64,000 nt of DNA from an uncultured SAR116 cluster alpha proteobacterium (GCA_902615325.1 CACMOJ010000001.1:62001-126000), one strand, 5' to 3'; shown: positions 9,711 to 20,143, counted from the first letter of the stretch. The notes: generated by a model not told the origin, from the letters alone. Numbers and translations: made by a program.

Positions 9711-9770
9711 AAATCATTTTATTTGATTTATATATTGAGTTACGAATTTTAATAATTTTTGTTTTTTAAT
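9711..9770 (+). promoter_or_regulatory. Element A, upstream of egtBD; contains AAATCA-N7-TGATTT inverted repeat
   Basis: aaatcattttatttgatttatatattgagttacgaattttaataattttt; near-duplicate at 12142-12200. Confidence 0.6.
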
Positions 9771-9865
9771 AAAATAACCTCTAATTATTAATTAAATTTA
9801 ACTCTAGCATGAGATTAACAAATTAATTTTTTAAATAACTAATTGTAAACTTTTTTATTATTAGT

Positions 9866-12130
9866 ATGATTTTAACTTTAATAGCAGAGATTATTATTTT
9901 AAAAACATCAAAAAATTTAGAGAACTTAAATGTAAATGAACATTTAGCAAGTTTATATGACAGGACACGTAATCAGTCATTACATTTGTCAAAACCTCTT
10001 AGTGAAGCAGACCAATGTATTCAATCAATGCCTGACGCAAGTCCAACTAAATGGCATTTAGCACACACTACGTGGTTTTTTGAAACGTTCATTCTAAAAC
10101 AATTTGTAAAAAATTATAAAGAGTTTCATGCTGACTTTAATTTCTTATTTAATTCTTACTACAATAAGATAGGTGATCGTCATGCTAGAGCTGAAAGAGG
10201 TATGATTACACGTCCTTCATCGACTGAGGTAAACGAATATAGAAAATATGTTGATAATAAAATGAGGGATTACTTTCAATCAAAGCCAACATCTGAAGTA
10301 CTAAAGTTAATAGAGCTTGGAATAAATCACGAGCAACAACATCAAGAACTTTTAATAACAGACATTAAACACGCTCTTTCAAAGAATCCATTATATCCAG
10401 CTTACAGCGAACAGTTACCAGTAAAAAGATTGAGTGTAAGTAAAAACAGTTGGGTAGATCATCCTGGAGGTCTCCTTGAAATTGGATATTCTGGGAAAAA
10501 ATTTATGTTTGATGCTGAAGGTCCAATACATAAAGTTTGGATAGAACCTTTTAGTTTAGCAAAACATCCAGTATCAAATCGTGAATTCATAAATTTTATT
10601 GAAGATGGTGGCTATAATAAGGCGGAATTTTGGTTATCTGACGGATGGGCATTATGTCAAAAAGAAAATTGGGAAGCTCCCATGTATTGGCATAAAAATA
10701 ACGATGGTAGTTGGTCTTATTATACAATGGGTGGTTTAATACCAATTAAACTAAATGCGCCAGTTTGCCATGTAAGTTATTATGAAGCTGATGCCTTTGC
10801 TCGATGGTCGAATGCTAGATTACCCAGAGAAACCGAATGGGAAGTTATTGCTAAATCATTAGATGTTGAAGGTCATTTCGCTGATGCTAATCTATTTGAT
10901 CCACAACCTTCAACTAAAGATGGAGTTACACAAATTTATGGAGATGTATGGGAATGGACACAAAGTTCTTTTAGTGCTTATCCAGGATATGAAATAGCTG
11001 AAGGTGCAGTGGGAGAATATAATGGTAAATTTATGTCTGGACAGATGGTTTTACGAGGTGGTTCTTGTGCCACACCCATGAACCATATTAGACCTTCTTA
11101 CCGAAACTTTTTTCCTCCATATGCACGATGGCAATTTTCAGGAATTCGTTTAGCTAAAGATAAATTCGCTTCTATTTCTTTCCTCCACGCTAATGATAAT
11201 AATAACAAAGATATATTTTTAAATGATATCATTTTAGGATTAAGTTCAATACCAAAACATATATCATCAAAATATCTTTATGATACTAAAGGCGCACAAC
11301 TATTCGAGAAAATTTGTAAACTTGAGGCTTATTACCCTACAAGAACAGAAATAGGTATTCTTAAAAATAATTCTGCTGAAATTGCAAAATCTCTTGGTCC
11401 GAACGTAACACTTATTGAATATGGCTCTGGAGCTCTTCAGAAAGTTCGCATACTCTTAGACACATTGATTGACCCAAGTTCACTTTGTGCGATAGATATC
11501 TCTGAAGAACAGTTAAAAAAATCTGCTAGTATTATACGCAATGCCTACCCCAATATTGAAGTTTTAACAGTTGCTGCTGATTTTACTAAAGCAGTAAAAA
11601 TACCAAAATCACAACTCGAGACAAAGTCTAAAATTGTGTTTTTCCCTGGTTCAACTATTGGTAATTTTGAACCAGATGATGCTAGAGCATTTTTACAAAA
11701 TATTTGTAAAACAATTGGTAAAAACGGAAAATTACTAATAGGTGTTGATTTAAAAAAGGATTATGAACGTCTTCTTAAAGCATATGACGACGATCATGGC
11801 ATCACAGAAGCTTTTAATAAAAATCTTTTATCTCGAATAAACCATGAATTAGGCGCTGATTTCAATCCAAATTTATTTCGTCATATTGTTCGGTTCAACA
11901 CTTTCAAAGGTAGAATTGAAATGCATCTTGAAAGTTGTATAGATCAGTCTGTTAATATTGGTAAAGAAAAATTTTTCTTTACAGCTGGAGAAACTATCCA
12001 TACTGAAAATTCATATAAATATCATATTCATGAATTTATAGAATTGGCTAAATCATCCGGTTTAGATAAACTATCTACATGGACAGACGAAGATAATCTC
12101 TTTGCTGTCATTTTATTTAGAGTAAAGTAA
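9866..12130 (+). CDS. egtBD: EgtB-EgtD fusion: hercynine oxygenase fused to histidine Nalpha-methyltransferase
   Basis: EgtB: SMPDASPTKWHLAHTTWFFETF, GINHEQQHQELLITDIKH, VLRGGSCATP, FSGIRLAKD; EgtD: KYLYDTKGAQLFEKICKLEAYYPTRTE, LIEYGSGALQKVRILLD, FFPGSTIGNFEP. Confidence 0.93.
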   Translation: MILTLIAEIIILKTSKNLENLNVNEHLASLYDRTRNQSLHLSKPLSEADQCIQSMPDASPTKWHLAHTTWFFETFILKQFVKNYKEFHADFNFLFNSYYNKIGDRHARAERGMITRPSSTEVNEYRKYVDNKMRDYFQSKPTSEVLKLIELGINHEQQHQELLITDIKHALSKNPLYPAYSEQLPVKRLSVSKNSWVDHPGGLLEIGYSGKKFMFDAEGPIHKVWIEPFSLAKHPVSNREFINFIEDGGYNKAEFWLSDGWALCQKENWEAPMYWHKNNDGSWSYYTMGGLIPIKLNAPVCHVSYYEADAFARWSNARLPRETEWEVIAKSLDVEGHFADANLFDPQPSTKDGVTQIYGDVWEWTQSSFSAYPGYEIAEGAVGEYNGKFMSGQMVLRGGSCATPMNHIRPSYRNFFPPYARWQFSGIRLAKDKFASISFLHANDNNNKDIFLNDIILGLSSIPKHISSKYLYDTKGAQLFEKICKLEAYYPTRTEIGILKNNSAEIAKSLGPNVTLIEYGSGALQKVRILLDTLIDPSSLCAIDISEEQLKKSASIIRNAYPNIEVLTVAADFTKAVKIPKSQLETKSKIVFFPGSTIGNFEPDDARAFLQNICKTIGKNGKLLIGVDLKKDYERLLKAYDDDHGITEAFNKNLLSRINHELGADFNPNLFRHIVRFNTFKGRIEMHLESCIDQSVNIGKEKFFFTAGETIHTENSYKYHIHEFIELAKSSGLDKLSTWTDEDNLFAVILFRVK

Positions 12131-12141
12131 TTAGATATCAA

Positions 12142-12200
12142 ATCATTCTATTTGATGTATGTTGAGTTATCAATTTTAATAATTTTAGTTATTTAAATTT
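12142..12200 (+). promoter_or_regulatory. Element A copy 2, upstream of TSUP transporter gene
   Basis: aaatcattctatttgatgtatgttgagttatcaattttaataattttag, aligned to 9711-9770 with one 2-nt gap and few mismatches. Confidence 0.6.
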
Positions 12201-12240
12201 ATAATTTAAAAAAAATAATAAAAAGCATTAATTTATATAA

Positions 12241-13002
12241 ATGTATGATTTATTACAATTGCCAGATTTTACCCATCTGCAATTTTTTTTAACTTGCTTG
12301 GTTGCATTTGGTGGTGGATTGATAAGAGGTTATACAGGTTTTGCCGGTGCCCTTTTGCTGCTACCTGGGTTTGTTCTTATCATGGGACCATTACCAGCAT
12401 TAAATGTCGTGATCATTTCAGGTATGGTCGGACAATTAATAATCCTTCCTAATGCAGTCAAAAGGGCACAAAAAAATGTAGTATTATCTTATGGCGGTGG
12501 AATTTTTTTAGGCGTCTATCTAGGATTATATTTTTTGTTTAAAAGAGATATTCCTGACATTACCTTTTTTATGGGTATATTTATAATATTAGCAACTTTA
12601 ATATTAATTTCTGGTTGGAAATATAAAGGACCGATAAATAATTATACTTCAGGTTCATTTGGAACTGGAATTGGTTTTTTTGCTGGTTTTTTTGGGGTGC
12701 CAACTGGACCTTTGACAGGACTTTTTTTCTTATCCTTAAAAGAGGATATAAAAATTATTCAAGCAAATATTCAATGTATAGTAATTTTAACAGTTTTTGC
12801 ATTTTTTACTTATTTTTATTTTATTGAAGGCTTTCGATCTGACTACTTATTATTGGGATTAATTATGTCGCTTCCCCTCGCTATTGGTTTAAAAACTGGT
12901 CAATATTTATTTAACTTTTTACCAGAGAAAGTGTTTAGACCTATAACATATATTTGCCTTTTATCTTTAGGTTCATCATTATGTTTTAAAGCATATAATT
13001 AG
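12241..13002 (+). CDS. TSUP family (TauE/SafE) transporter
   Basis: Multi-TM protein; GGGLIRGYTGFAGALLLLP and GTGIGFFAGFFGVPTGPLTGLFFL motif repeats. Confidence 0.88.
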   Translation: MYDLLQLPDFTHLQFFLTCLVAFGGGLIRGYTGFAGALLLLPGFVLIMGPLPALNVVIISGMVGQLIILPNAVKRAQKNVVLSYGGGIFLGVYLGLYFLFKRDIPDITFFMGIFIILATLILISGWKYKGPINNYTSGSFGTGIGFFAGFFGVPTGPLTGLFFLSLKEDIKIIQANIQCIVILTVFAFFTYFYFIEGFRSDYLLLGLIMSLPLAIGLKTGQYLFNFLPEKVFRPITYICLLSLGSSLCFKAYN

Positions 13003-13010
13003 GAATTAAA

Positions 13011-13427
13011 ATGAATGAAATTATTAAAACAGATAAAATAGATCATATTGGAATTGTTGTGCCAAATATTGAAAAAGCACTAGAACATTATAAGAATGTT
13101 TTTAATAAAATTGGAAGTAAACCTATAATATCAGAAACACAAAATGTAAAAATATCATTTATACAGTTTTCAAATATCAAATTAGAACTGATAGAACCAA
13201 TAAGTAAAAAAAGTCCTATATCTAACTTTCTTAAAAAAAATCCTTTAGGAGGTATGCATCATGTTGGATTAGAAGTAGATGATTTAAACAATACATATTC
13301 TGATGCTAAAAACAATGATCTAGAACCCTTATCAAAACCAGTGAAAGGCTATCATGGTAGAGATTTATTTTTTTTACACCCAAAAAAAATGATGAACACA
13401 TTATTTGAAATCTTATCTAAAAATTAA
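13011..13427 (+). CDS. VOC family protein, methylmalonyl-CoA epimerase-like
   Basis: DHIGIVVPNIEKALEHYKNVF and GGMHHVGLEVDDL, DVKG/GRDLFFLHPK. Confidence 0.85.
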   Translation: MNEIIKTDKIDHIGIVVPNIEKALEHYKNVFNKIGSKPIISETQNVKISFIQFSNIKLELIEPISKKSPISNFLKKNPLGGMHHVGLEVDDLNNTYSDAKNNDLEPLSKPVKGYHGRDLFFLHPKKMMNTLFEILSKN

Positions 13428-13438
13428 AGGAGAAAAAA

Positions 13439-14299
13439 ATGAGAACTGATTTTAAAGAAATATTATTTGAAATTAAAGAAAATGCAGCATGGATTACAAT
13501 AAACCGTCCTGAAGTAAGAAATGCATTTCGAGAGCAAACACTTGATGAAATGAGAGAAGCAGTGCTTCAAACCAAAGAAGATGTAACCATTTCTTGTATA
13601 GTTTTCACAGGTGCTGGCGATGAAGCATTTTCAGCTGGTGGAGATTTCTATGCAATGAAAAGATTAAACTGGTCTAATGCTTCTCATTGGAATGATAGAA
13701 TGTTAGGATTAGCAATGGCTATTAGAGGCGTTTCTATTCCTGTAATAGCAATGGTAAATGGTTGGTGTATGGGAGGTGGCCATGAATTAGCATTGTGGTG
13801 TGATATGGTCATTGCTTCTGAAAATGCTACACTTGGTCAAACTGGAGCAAGAGTTGGTGCCTGCCCTACAGTTGGTGCAACACAATACCTGCCAAGAATT
13901 GTGGGCGAAAGAATAGCTAGAGAAATGATATTTTTATGCAGAACCTTTAAAGGTCAAGAAGCAGTTGATGTTGGTTTGATCAATAAATGTGTTCCTCAAG
14001 ATCAACTGTATGATGAAACTATGAAGTGGGTTAAACAGATTAATAGTTACAGTGGTCAAACTATAAGACAGACTAAAAAGTCATTAAATGCTGAATCTGA
14101 TGAATTGTACGCTTCATGGCAACACGGAATGGAATTGCTTGCACATGTGTGGGGGTCAGAAGAATCTCTTGAAGGAATGCATGCATTTATTGAAAAAAGA
14201 AAGCCAAACTTTTTTAAATTTAGAGAAAAAAATGCAAATATTGTTAAAGAATATTTAGATGGTTTGGAAAAGGATGAGAATGTTAAACCTAAAGGATAA
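13439..14299 (+). CDS. Enoyl-CoA hydratase/isomerase family (BadI/MenB-like)
   Basis: WITINRPEVRNAFREQTLDEM, GAGDEAFSAGGDF, GWCMGGGHELALWCDMVIAS, EGMHAFIEKRKPNF. Confidence 0.9.
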   Translation: MRTDFKEILFEIKENAAWITINRPEVRNAFREQTLDEMREAVLQTKEDVTISCIVFTGAGDEAFSAGGDFYAMKRLNWSNASHWNDRMLGLAMAIRGVSIPVIAMVNGWCMGGGHELALWCDMVIASENATLGQTGARVGACPTVGATQYLPRIVGERIAREMIFLCRTFKGQEAVDVGLINKCVPQDQLYDETMKWVKQINSYSGQTIRQTKKSLNAESDELYASWQHGMELLAHVWGSEESLEGMHAFIEKRKPNFFKFREKNANIVKEYLDGLEKDENVKPKG

Positions 14300-14301
14300 T
14301 A

Positions 14302-15507
14302 ATGAGTAAAGTTTATCCACTAACAGGCATAAGGGTCTTAGATTTAACTAGAATTCTTGCAGGACCCTTGTGTACTCAGTATTTAGGTGATTTAGGTGCT
14401 GAAATAATTAAAATTGAAAACCCCAAGGGTGGTGATGATACCCGAGCTTGGGGTCCACCTTTTTTAGGAACTGAGTCAGCTTATTACCTCGGCATAAATA
14501 GAAACAAAAAAAGTATCTGTTTAGATATAAAAACAAAAGAAGGTTTTAAAATATTAAAAGACCTTATTAAAAAATCAGATGTAGTTATAGATAATTTCAA
14601 ACCAGGTTTTTGGGACAAAATTGATCTACCGGATAGCTGGTTTAATAAAAATGTTCAAAATGTAGTTAGAACTTCTATTTCTGGATACGGAGTAAAGGGA
14701 CCTCAGGGAGGATTACCAGGATATGATTTTTTAATGCAAGCCGAGTCAGGTTTAATGAAAATTACTGGAGAAGTTAATGGTGAACCCATGAAATTAGGAG
14801 TAGCTATAGTAGATATTGTAACAGGATTAAATGCAGTAATTTCAGTCCTTTCTGGTCTTTTATTAAATAAAAAATTAAAAAATAAAAATATATTAACTGA
14901 AGTTAATTTATACAACTCTGGAATTTTTTTACTTGCTAATGTTGCCTCTAATACACTTGTTTCTAATAAAGATGCCGAAAGATATGCAAATGGTCATCCT
15001 AACATCGTTCCGTATAATTTATTTAAAAGTAAAAATGGTGAGTTAGCAATAAGTGTTGGAAATGATAATCAATTTAAAGTTTTTACAAAACTACTAAAAA
15101 AACCAGAATGGGCTCTAGACAAAAGATTTGCTAAAAATGCAGATAGAGTTAAAAACAGAACTTTAATTGAAAAAATGATTAATAAAGAATTATCAAAAAA
15201 AAATAGAAGCTATTGGTATAATCTATTTTTAAAAAATAACATACCATCAGCTATTGTAAGAGGCGTTAAAGAAGCATTAAATCACTCTCAAACAAAAGAT
15301 AATGACATGACTTTGAAATTAGATAAGAAAAACACAAAAAGTTTAGAGACATTAAATACACCAATCCAGATTAATAACCAAAGAGGATTATCCAAACCTA
15401 AATACCCTCCTTCTCTTGGAGAAGATACTAAAAAAGTATTAAAAAATATTCTTAATATAGATGATGAAGAAATAAAAAAATTAATCTCACTGAAAGTTAT
15501 TAAATAA
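14302..15507 (+). CDS. CoA transferase family III (CaiB/BaiF)
   Basis: GIRVLDLTRILAGPLCTQYLGDLGAEIIKIENPKGGDDTRAWGPPF; NRNKKSICLDIK. Confidence 0.95.
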   Translation: MSKVYPLTGIRVLDLTRILAGPLCTQYLGDLGAEIIKIENPKGGDDTRAWGPPFLGTESAYYLGINRNKKSICLDIKTKEGFKILKDLIKKSDVVIDNFKPGFWDKIDLPDSWFNKNVQNVVRTSISGYGVKGPQGGLPGYDFLMQAESGLMKITGEVNGEPMKLGVAIVDIVTGLNAVISVLSGLLLNKKLKNKNILTEVNLYNSGIFLLANVASNTLVSNKDAERYANGHPNIVPYNLFKSKNGELAISVGNDNQFKVFTKLLKKPEWALDKRFAKNADRVKNRTLIEKMINKELSKKNRSYWYNLFLKNNIPSAIVRGVKEALNHSQTKDNDMTLKLDKKNTKSLETLNTPIQINNQRGLSKPKYPPSLGEDTKKVLKNILNIDDEEIKKLISLKVIK

Positions 15508-15522
15508 CACAAGGAGACATAT

Positions 15523-16653
15523 ATGTTTAAGTTAACAAAAGGCATTCTAATAAAAGAAGTAGAAATTTATATATTAAAAATTCCTTTAAACAAACCTATT
15601 AAAATGGCCGGAATAGTTGTTGATAGTGCTGAAAATCTTTTTGTAAAAATAATAAGTCAAAATGATACGTATGGATGGGGTGAAGCTTCTTCTGCTCCAA
15701 CAATGACAGGAGAATTCTCACATGGCATGTTTTCAGCTGCTTTATTTTTAAAAAATTTTTTGATCAATAAAAACTTAACATCATTAAATGATCTAGATAT
15801 TTTAAAAAAATCTCCTCTTTATGAAAACAAAGGAACTAAATCAGCATTCGAAATCGCTCTATTAGATTTAATGGCAAAAGAAAATAATATACCATTATTT
15901 CAATTATTCGCCTCTCAATCAAAGAGACATTCAATACCAATTATTAAAATGGTTGCAGGAAAAACTATTTCAGAAGAATTAGATGATTTTAAAAAAGCAT
16001 TAGATGCAGGATTTACAAAGTTTAAGATTAAAGTTGGATCAAATGACGCAAAAACAGATTTAAATAGATGTTCTTCAATTTCAAAAATTGGACATGATAA
16101 ATGTTTTTTTTCTGCAGACGCTAATGAAGGTTTTTCCCATGAAGATGCAGCAGAATTTGCTAAAAAAGCAAAAGATGCAGGAATATCTTTTTTTGAACAA
16201 CCTATAAAGGCTTCCGAAAAAAACAAGATTACTGAAATAACAGCATTTAGCAGCGTTCCTACTTGTTCTGATGAAGGCGTGCATTCTATAAATGATGTAA
16301 TTGAAATTGGAGAGAAATTAATAACTTCTGGACTAAGTTTAAAAACAATTAAACTTGGAGGAGCTTATGAAGCTTATAAATGCGGAGAGAAAGCTAATGA
16401 ATTAGGCTTAAATATAAATCTCTCAGGCAAAGTTGCTGAAACAAGTATTGCAAGTTTTGCAATCTCACATGTTGCACAAGCAATTACTCAAGCTAACTGG
16501 GATTTAAGCATTACCAATCAATATTTAGTTGAAGACCCTGTTACAACGAATTTAAAAATATCCAATGGTCAAATTAATTTTGAAAATACTGTTGGATTAG
16601 GAACTGAACTAGATATTTCTAAAGCTTCAAAGTTTATTCAACAATCAAGTTAA
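15523..16653 (+). CDS. Mandelate racemase/muconate lactonizing enzyme family (enolase superfamily)
   Basis: YGWGEASSAPTMTGE, FTKFKIKVG, DANEGFSHEDAAEFAK, FFEQPI, DEGVHS. Confidence 0.9.
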   Translation: MFKLTKGILIKEVEIYILKIPLNKPIKMAGIVVDSAENLFVKIISQNDTYGWGEASSAPTMTGEFSHGMFSAALFLKNFLINKNLTSLNDLDILKKSPLYENKGTKSAFEIALLDLMAKENNIPLFQLFASQSKRHSIPIIKMVAGKTISEELDDFKKALDAGFTKFKIKVGSNDAKTDLNRCSSISKIGHDKCFFSADANEGFSHEDAAEFAKKAKDAGISFFEQPIKASEKNKITEITAFSSVPTCSDEGVHSINDVIEIGEKLITSGLSLKTIKLGGAYEAYKCGEKANELGLNINLSGKVAETSIASFAISHVAQAITQANWDLSITNQYLVEDPVTTNLKISNGQINFENTVGLGTELDISKASKFIQQSS

Positions 16654-18189
16654 TTATATTAAAACTAATTGATCTGTTGTTTTTTTGGTTCTGACGGGCC
16701 TGACGGTTTTGACTTTTTTTCTGCTACCATGTTTATTGTAAACATTTTTAGATTTTGATTTATAATTATCATCTTTTCTTACTTTGGAAATTTTATCTCG
16801 TGCCATTCTAACTGCCTCTTTATGATCAACAATAGGCAATGGGTAATGCTTGCCTAATATACAACTATATTTTGTTTGTTCTTCTAGATTCATTTTCCAA
16901 GGTTCGTGTATAAACATTGATGGCACATTTTTTAATTCGGGAACCCATTTTTTAATAAACTCACCCTCTTTATCATGTTCAATTGATTGCTTGATAGGAT
17001 TATAAATTCTAAGAGTATTTATGCCTGTTACTCCTGATTGCATCTGTAATTGGCTATAGTGTATACCAGGCTCATAGTCAGTAAATAGTCTTGCCAAAAC
17101 ATAGCCGGATTCCCTCCAATCAATCCATAAATCATAACTTGCAAAGCTAGTTAGCATTGCTCTCATACGAAAAGTTATCCATCCATTATAAGTTAAACTT
17201 CTCATGCACGCATCTACAAATGGAAACCCAGTAAATCCAGTTTCCCATGCTTTAAGTGTATCTGTATTTGATTTTTTTTCTCGCATCCCTTCATAACTTG
17301 AGTGCATGCATTTATTTTCAATTGATGGCTGATCTTCTAATTTTTGAATAAAGTGACATCTCCAAGATAATCTCGAACTAAATGCTGATAATCCTCTTTT
17401 ATTATATTTTAGGCCTTGCTTTTCACATTTATACTTAAAATCTTTAAGTTTTTTGTAAATCTCTTTAACTGAAAGAGTTCCATAGGTAAGATGTGGAGAG
17501 AGCCTTGAGCAATACTTATCTGAATTATTAGGTCCAGAAATATTTTGTAAATAATTATCTAATTTATCATTTAAAAATTTATCTAATAATATTAAACCTT
17601 CTTTTCTTCCACCTTTTTGAAATATAAAATTGTCATCTTTAGAAAACAGACTATTTTCCTTAGTAAGGATATCAGACTTAATATCATGATTTAATTTTTT
17701 TAATATTTTTGGAGTTTGAAAAATGTTTTTAGACATTCTCTCATTCCTCAATCTAGACCATTCATTTCTGCCATTTAATTTTCTAATAATACCATTTGTT
17801 GGGAATTGAAGAAAATTAACGTTATTCTTAGTACACCAATTCGTTACATTAATATCTCTTTTATATGTCCAGTGGTTTGAAGTTTCTTCATGTGAATAAA
17901 TTGAAATCAATTCAAATTTGTGTTTAATAAGTTCAAGAAAATTAATAACATCACTATTTAAAAGTAAAAGTTCAGATTTAATTGATTTGATTTCTTTTTT
18001 CAGATCCATAAGACTATCGTGAATAAAATACCAATGTCTTTTAGAAGCAAAAGGTTGCTTCCAATAATCAGTTTCAAAAAAGTAAACTGGTATTGTAGGA
18101 ATATTTGTTTTAGAAGCTTCTAATAAAGGTCTATGATCGTTAATTCTTAAATCTTTTTTAAACCAGACGATTTGACACTCTTGTTTCAT
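16654..18189 (-). CDS. Cryptochrome/photolyase family protein
   Basis: IVWFKKDLRINDHRPL; RLSPHLTYGTLS; WETGFTGFPFVDACMRSLTYNGWITFRMRAMLTSFA. Confidence 0.92.
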   Translation of the reverse strand: MKQECQIVWFKKDLRINDHRPLLEASKTNIPTIPVYFFETDYWKQPFASKRHWYFIHDSLMDLKKEIKSIKSELLLLNSDVINFLELIKHKFELISIYSHEETSNHWTYKRDINVTNWCTKNNVNFLQFPTNGIIRKLNGRNEWSRLRNERMSKNIFQTPKILKKLNHDIKSDILTKENSLFSKDDNFIFQKGGRKEGLILLDKFLNDKLDNYLQNISGPNNSDKYCSRLSPHLTYGTLSVKEIYKKLKDFKYKCEKQGLKYNKRGLSAFSSRLSWRCHFIQKLEDQPSIENKCMHSSYEGMREKKSNTDTLKAWETGFTGFPFVDACMRSLTYNGWITFRMRAMLTSFASYDLWIDWRESGYVLARLFTDYEPGIHYSQLQMQSGVTGINTLRIYNPIKQSIEHDKEGEFIKKWVPELKNVPSMFIHEPWKMNLEEQTKYSCILGKHYPLPIVDHKEAVRMARDKISKVRKDDNYKSKSKNVYNKHGSRKKVKTVRPVRTKKTTDQLVLI

Positions 18190-18244
18190 TTTAATGATTT
18201 AAGATCAAAAATGAAAAAATAAAGGAATAATAATAGATTTTTAT

Positions 18245-20143
18245 TTATTCAAAGTCATATTTTTTTAAAATTGTTTCTATATATGGATATGTATTTATGT
18301 GTTGATTTTGTTTTTTTAATGCAAATTTAATTTTAGATAAATGATTTTCTTTCAAAAATTTTTTAACAAATTCAAAATGGTTTTTTGCTATTTCAAATTT
18401 TTTTACATGATCATAAGCCAAACCTAAATGCAAGTTCCACCAAACAAAATTTTTATGTTGTAAAGGTTCTAAAACATCTATTACTTTATCTCTTTCTTCA
18501 CTTGTTTGATAACATTGAGCAAGAAGGTAATTGTCCCAAGTTGCATAATTACCAGTGTCTAAGGAATAGGCTTTCTTTCCAATTTCCCAGCAGCCTCTTT
18601 GAAACTGGCACCTATTATTTTTTACAGATTTTAATTCATCAGTACTTTTATAAATGTCTTCTTTTTCGCATTGTCCACCATAGGCTAAACTATATCCAAT
18701 TTTACCAAGCAAATGAGGTCTTTCTCCTGCAAGAGAATATGCTTTTTCAGCAACATTAAACATTTCTTGCCAGTTGTTTTTATAAAATTCAATCTGTAGT
18801 TTTGTCGAATAGCCAAAGGCATGTTCAGGATCCAATATTAATCCTCTATTAATTTCTTTTGATGCTTCTTCTAACATGTACTTGAATTCATTTGTCATAG
18901 AAAAAGAAGAGTGTTGTGCTCTTTTTCTGTCAGCAAGCCAAATCCAAGCGTTGGCATAATTAGGATCTTTTTTTATTGACTTTTCAAGACATTCTATTGC
19001 TTTTGGATTTAAAGAAGGAGTAACTGCGCCTCTAGCAAAATTAATACATTCGTAAATAGAAATATCACTTGTAGACGTTGAAGCTATTTTTTTATTAATA
19101 TCTTTAGAGAGTACTGCTCCAGCTCCAACTAATTCATTAATAATTTTTTTAATTATTTCATCTTGCAAGGCAAAAATATTTTTACCTGTCAAATCCCTGT
19201 CATATGTTTCAGACCATATATTTGATATGTTCTTACCATCAATTAAATCAACCTTAACTCTAAGCATGTTATCAATTTGCATGATGTTACCATCTACCAA
19301 ATAAGAAGCGTTTGTTTTTTTTGATACTTCACTCAAATCATTTGGAATTTTTTTTAAATTTAATATATTCAATGATTTAGAAGACTTTGTTAGTTTCGAA
19401 CCTAAGTCTTGGGATATACCAAGAGCTAAAAGTTTTTCTTTTTTTGTGTCACTTAAACTTTTAAAAGGAAGTACAACTATTTTACTAGTATCAAGTTTTT
19501 TCTCAGTTTCAAAAATTCCAGTTAAAAATAATCCTATAAACACTGCAGCTACAGCACCCCCTACTAATCCAATAAGTTTTGCCTTTGATGATTGAGTTTT
19601 TAATTTTCTTTTTTGTGAAGGATCTAGTAACAAATCATATGCATGGAATGTATTTTCCTTAACCTTCTGCTCACCAAGATCATTAAATTCATACTTTGTT
19701 TTCTTAACAACTAAGTCATAAACATTCTTTGCTATTGTTATCCCACCTGGCTGTGCCAAGGCCTCTAAACGAGCGGAAATGTTTACACCATCGCCCATAA
19801 GATTCTTATCACCTTGCTTCACAACATCACCCATGTTTATACCTATACGGTATTCTAATTTGACCTGTGTTGTTTCTTTAGCATTACGCTCTTTGATTTT
19901 CTTTTGGAACTCTACAGCCATGTTGATAGCTGCTACAGCGCTTGGAAATTCTGCAAAGACAGAATCTCCACCTGTATTAAATATTCTACCCTTCTGCTTT
20001 TTTATGATAGGCTCAATTATTTTATTACATTCATTAAGACTTGCTAAAGTAGCATCTTCGTCTTTTTCCATATGTTTACTGTAGCCAACAACATCCGTGG
20101 CAAATATAACAGCAATTTTACGATCAGTATCTTGAGTAGACAT
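18245..20143 (-). CDS. Class III adenylate/guanylate cyclase with TM helix, TolB/FlgO-like and TPR-like C-terminus
   Basis: IFATDVVGYSKHMEKDEDATL, GDSVFAEFPSAVAAINMAVEFQ, RIGINMGDVV, GDGVNISARLEALAQPGGI; TM GLVGGAVAAVFIGLFLTGIF; IVVLPFKSLSD. Confidence 0.9.
   Translation of the reverse strand: MSTQDTDRKIAVIFATDVVGYSKHMEKDEDATLASLNECNKIIEPIIKKQKGRIFNTGGDSVFAEFPSAVAAINMAVEFQKKIKERNAKETTQVKLEYRIGINMGDVVKQGDKNLMGDGVNISARLEALAQPGGITIAKNVYDLVVKKTKYEFNDLGEQKVKENTFHAYDLLLDPSQKRKLKTQSSKAKLIGLVGGAVAAVFIGLFLTGIFETEKKLDTSKIVVLPFKSLSDTKKEKLLALGISQDLGSKLTKSSKSLNILNLKKIPNDLSEVSKKTNASYLVDGNIMQIDNMLRVKVDLIDGKNISNIWSETYDRDLTGKNIFALQDEIIKKIINELVGAGAVLSKDINKKIASTSTSDISIYECINFARGAVTPSLNPKAIECLEKSIKKDPNYANAWIWLADRKRAQHSSFSMTNEFKYMLEEASKEINRGLILDPEHAFGYSTKLQIEFYKNNWQEMFNVAEKAYSLAGERPHLLGKIGYSLAYGGQCEKEDIYKSTDELKSVKNNRCQFQRGCWEIGKKAYSLDTGNYATWDNYLLAQCYQTSEERDKVIDVLEPLQHKNFVWWNLHLGLAYDHVKKFEIAKNHFEFVKKFLKENHLSKIKFALKKQNQHINTYPYIETILKKYDFE

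Noticed and set aside
18245-20143. Class III cyclase with TPR tail as a novel signalling system
   Set aside because: This domain architecture is common in alphaproteobacteria; nothing unusual seen
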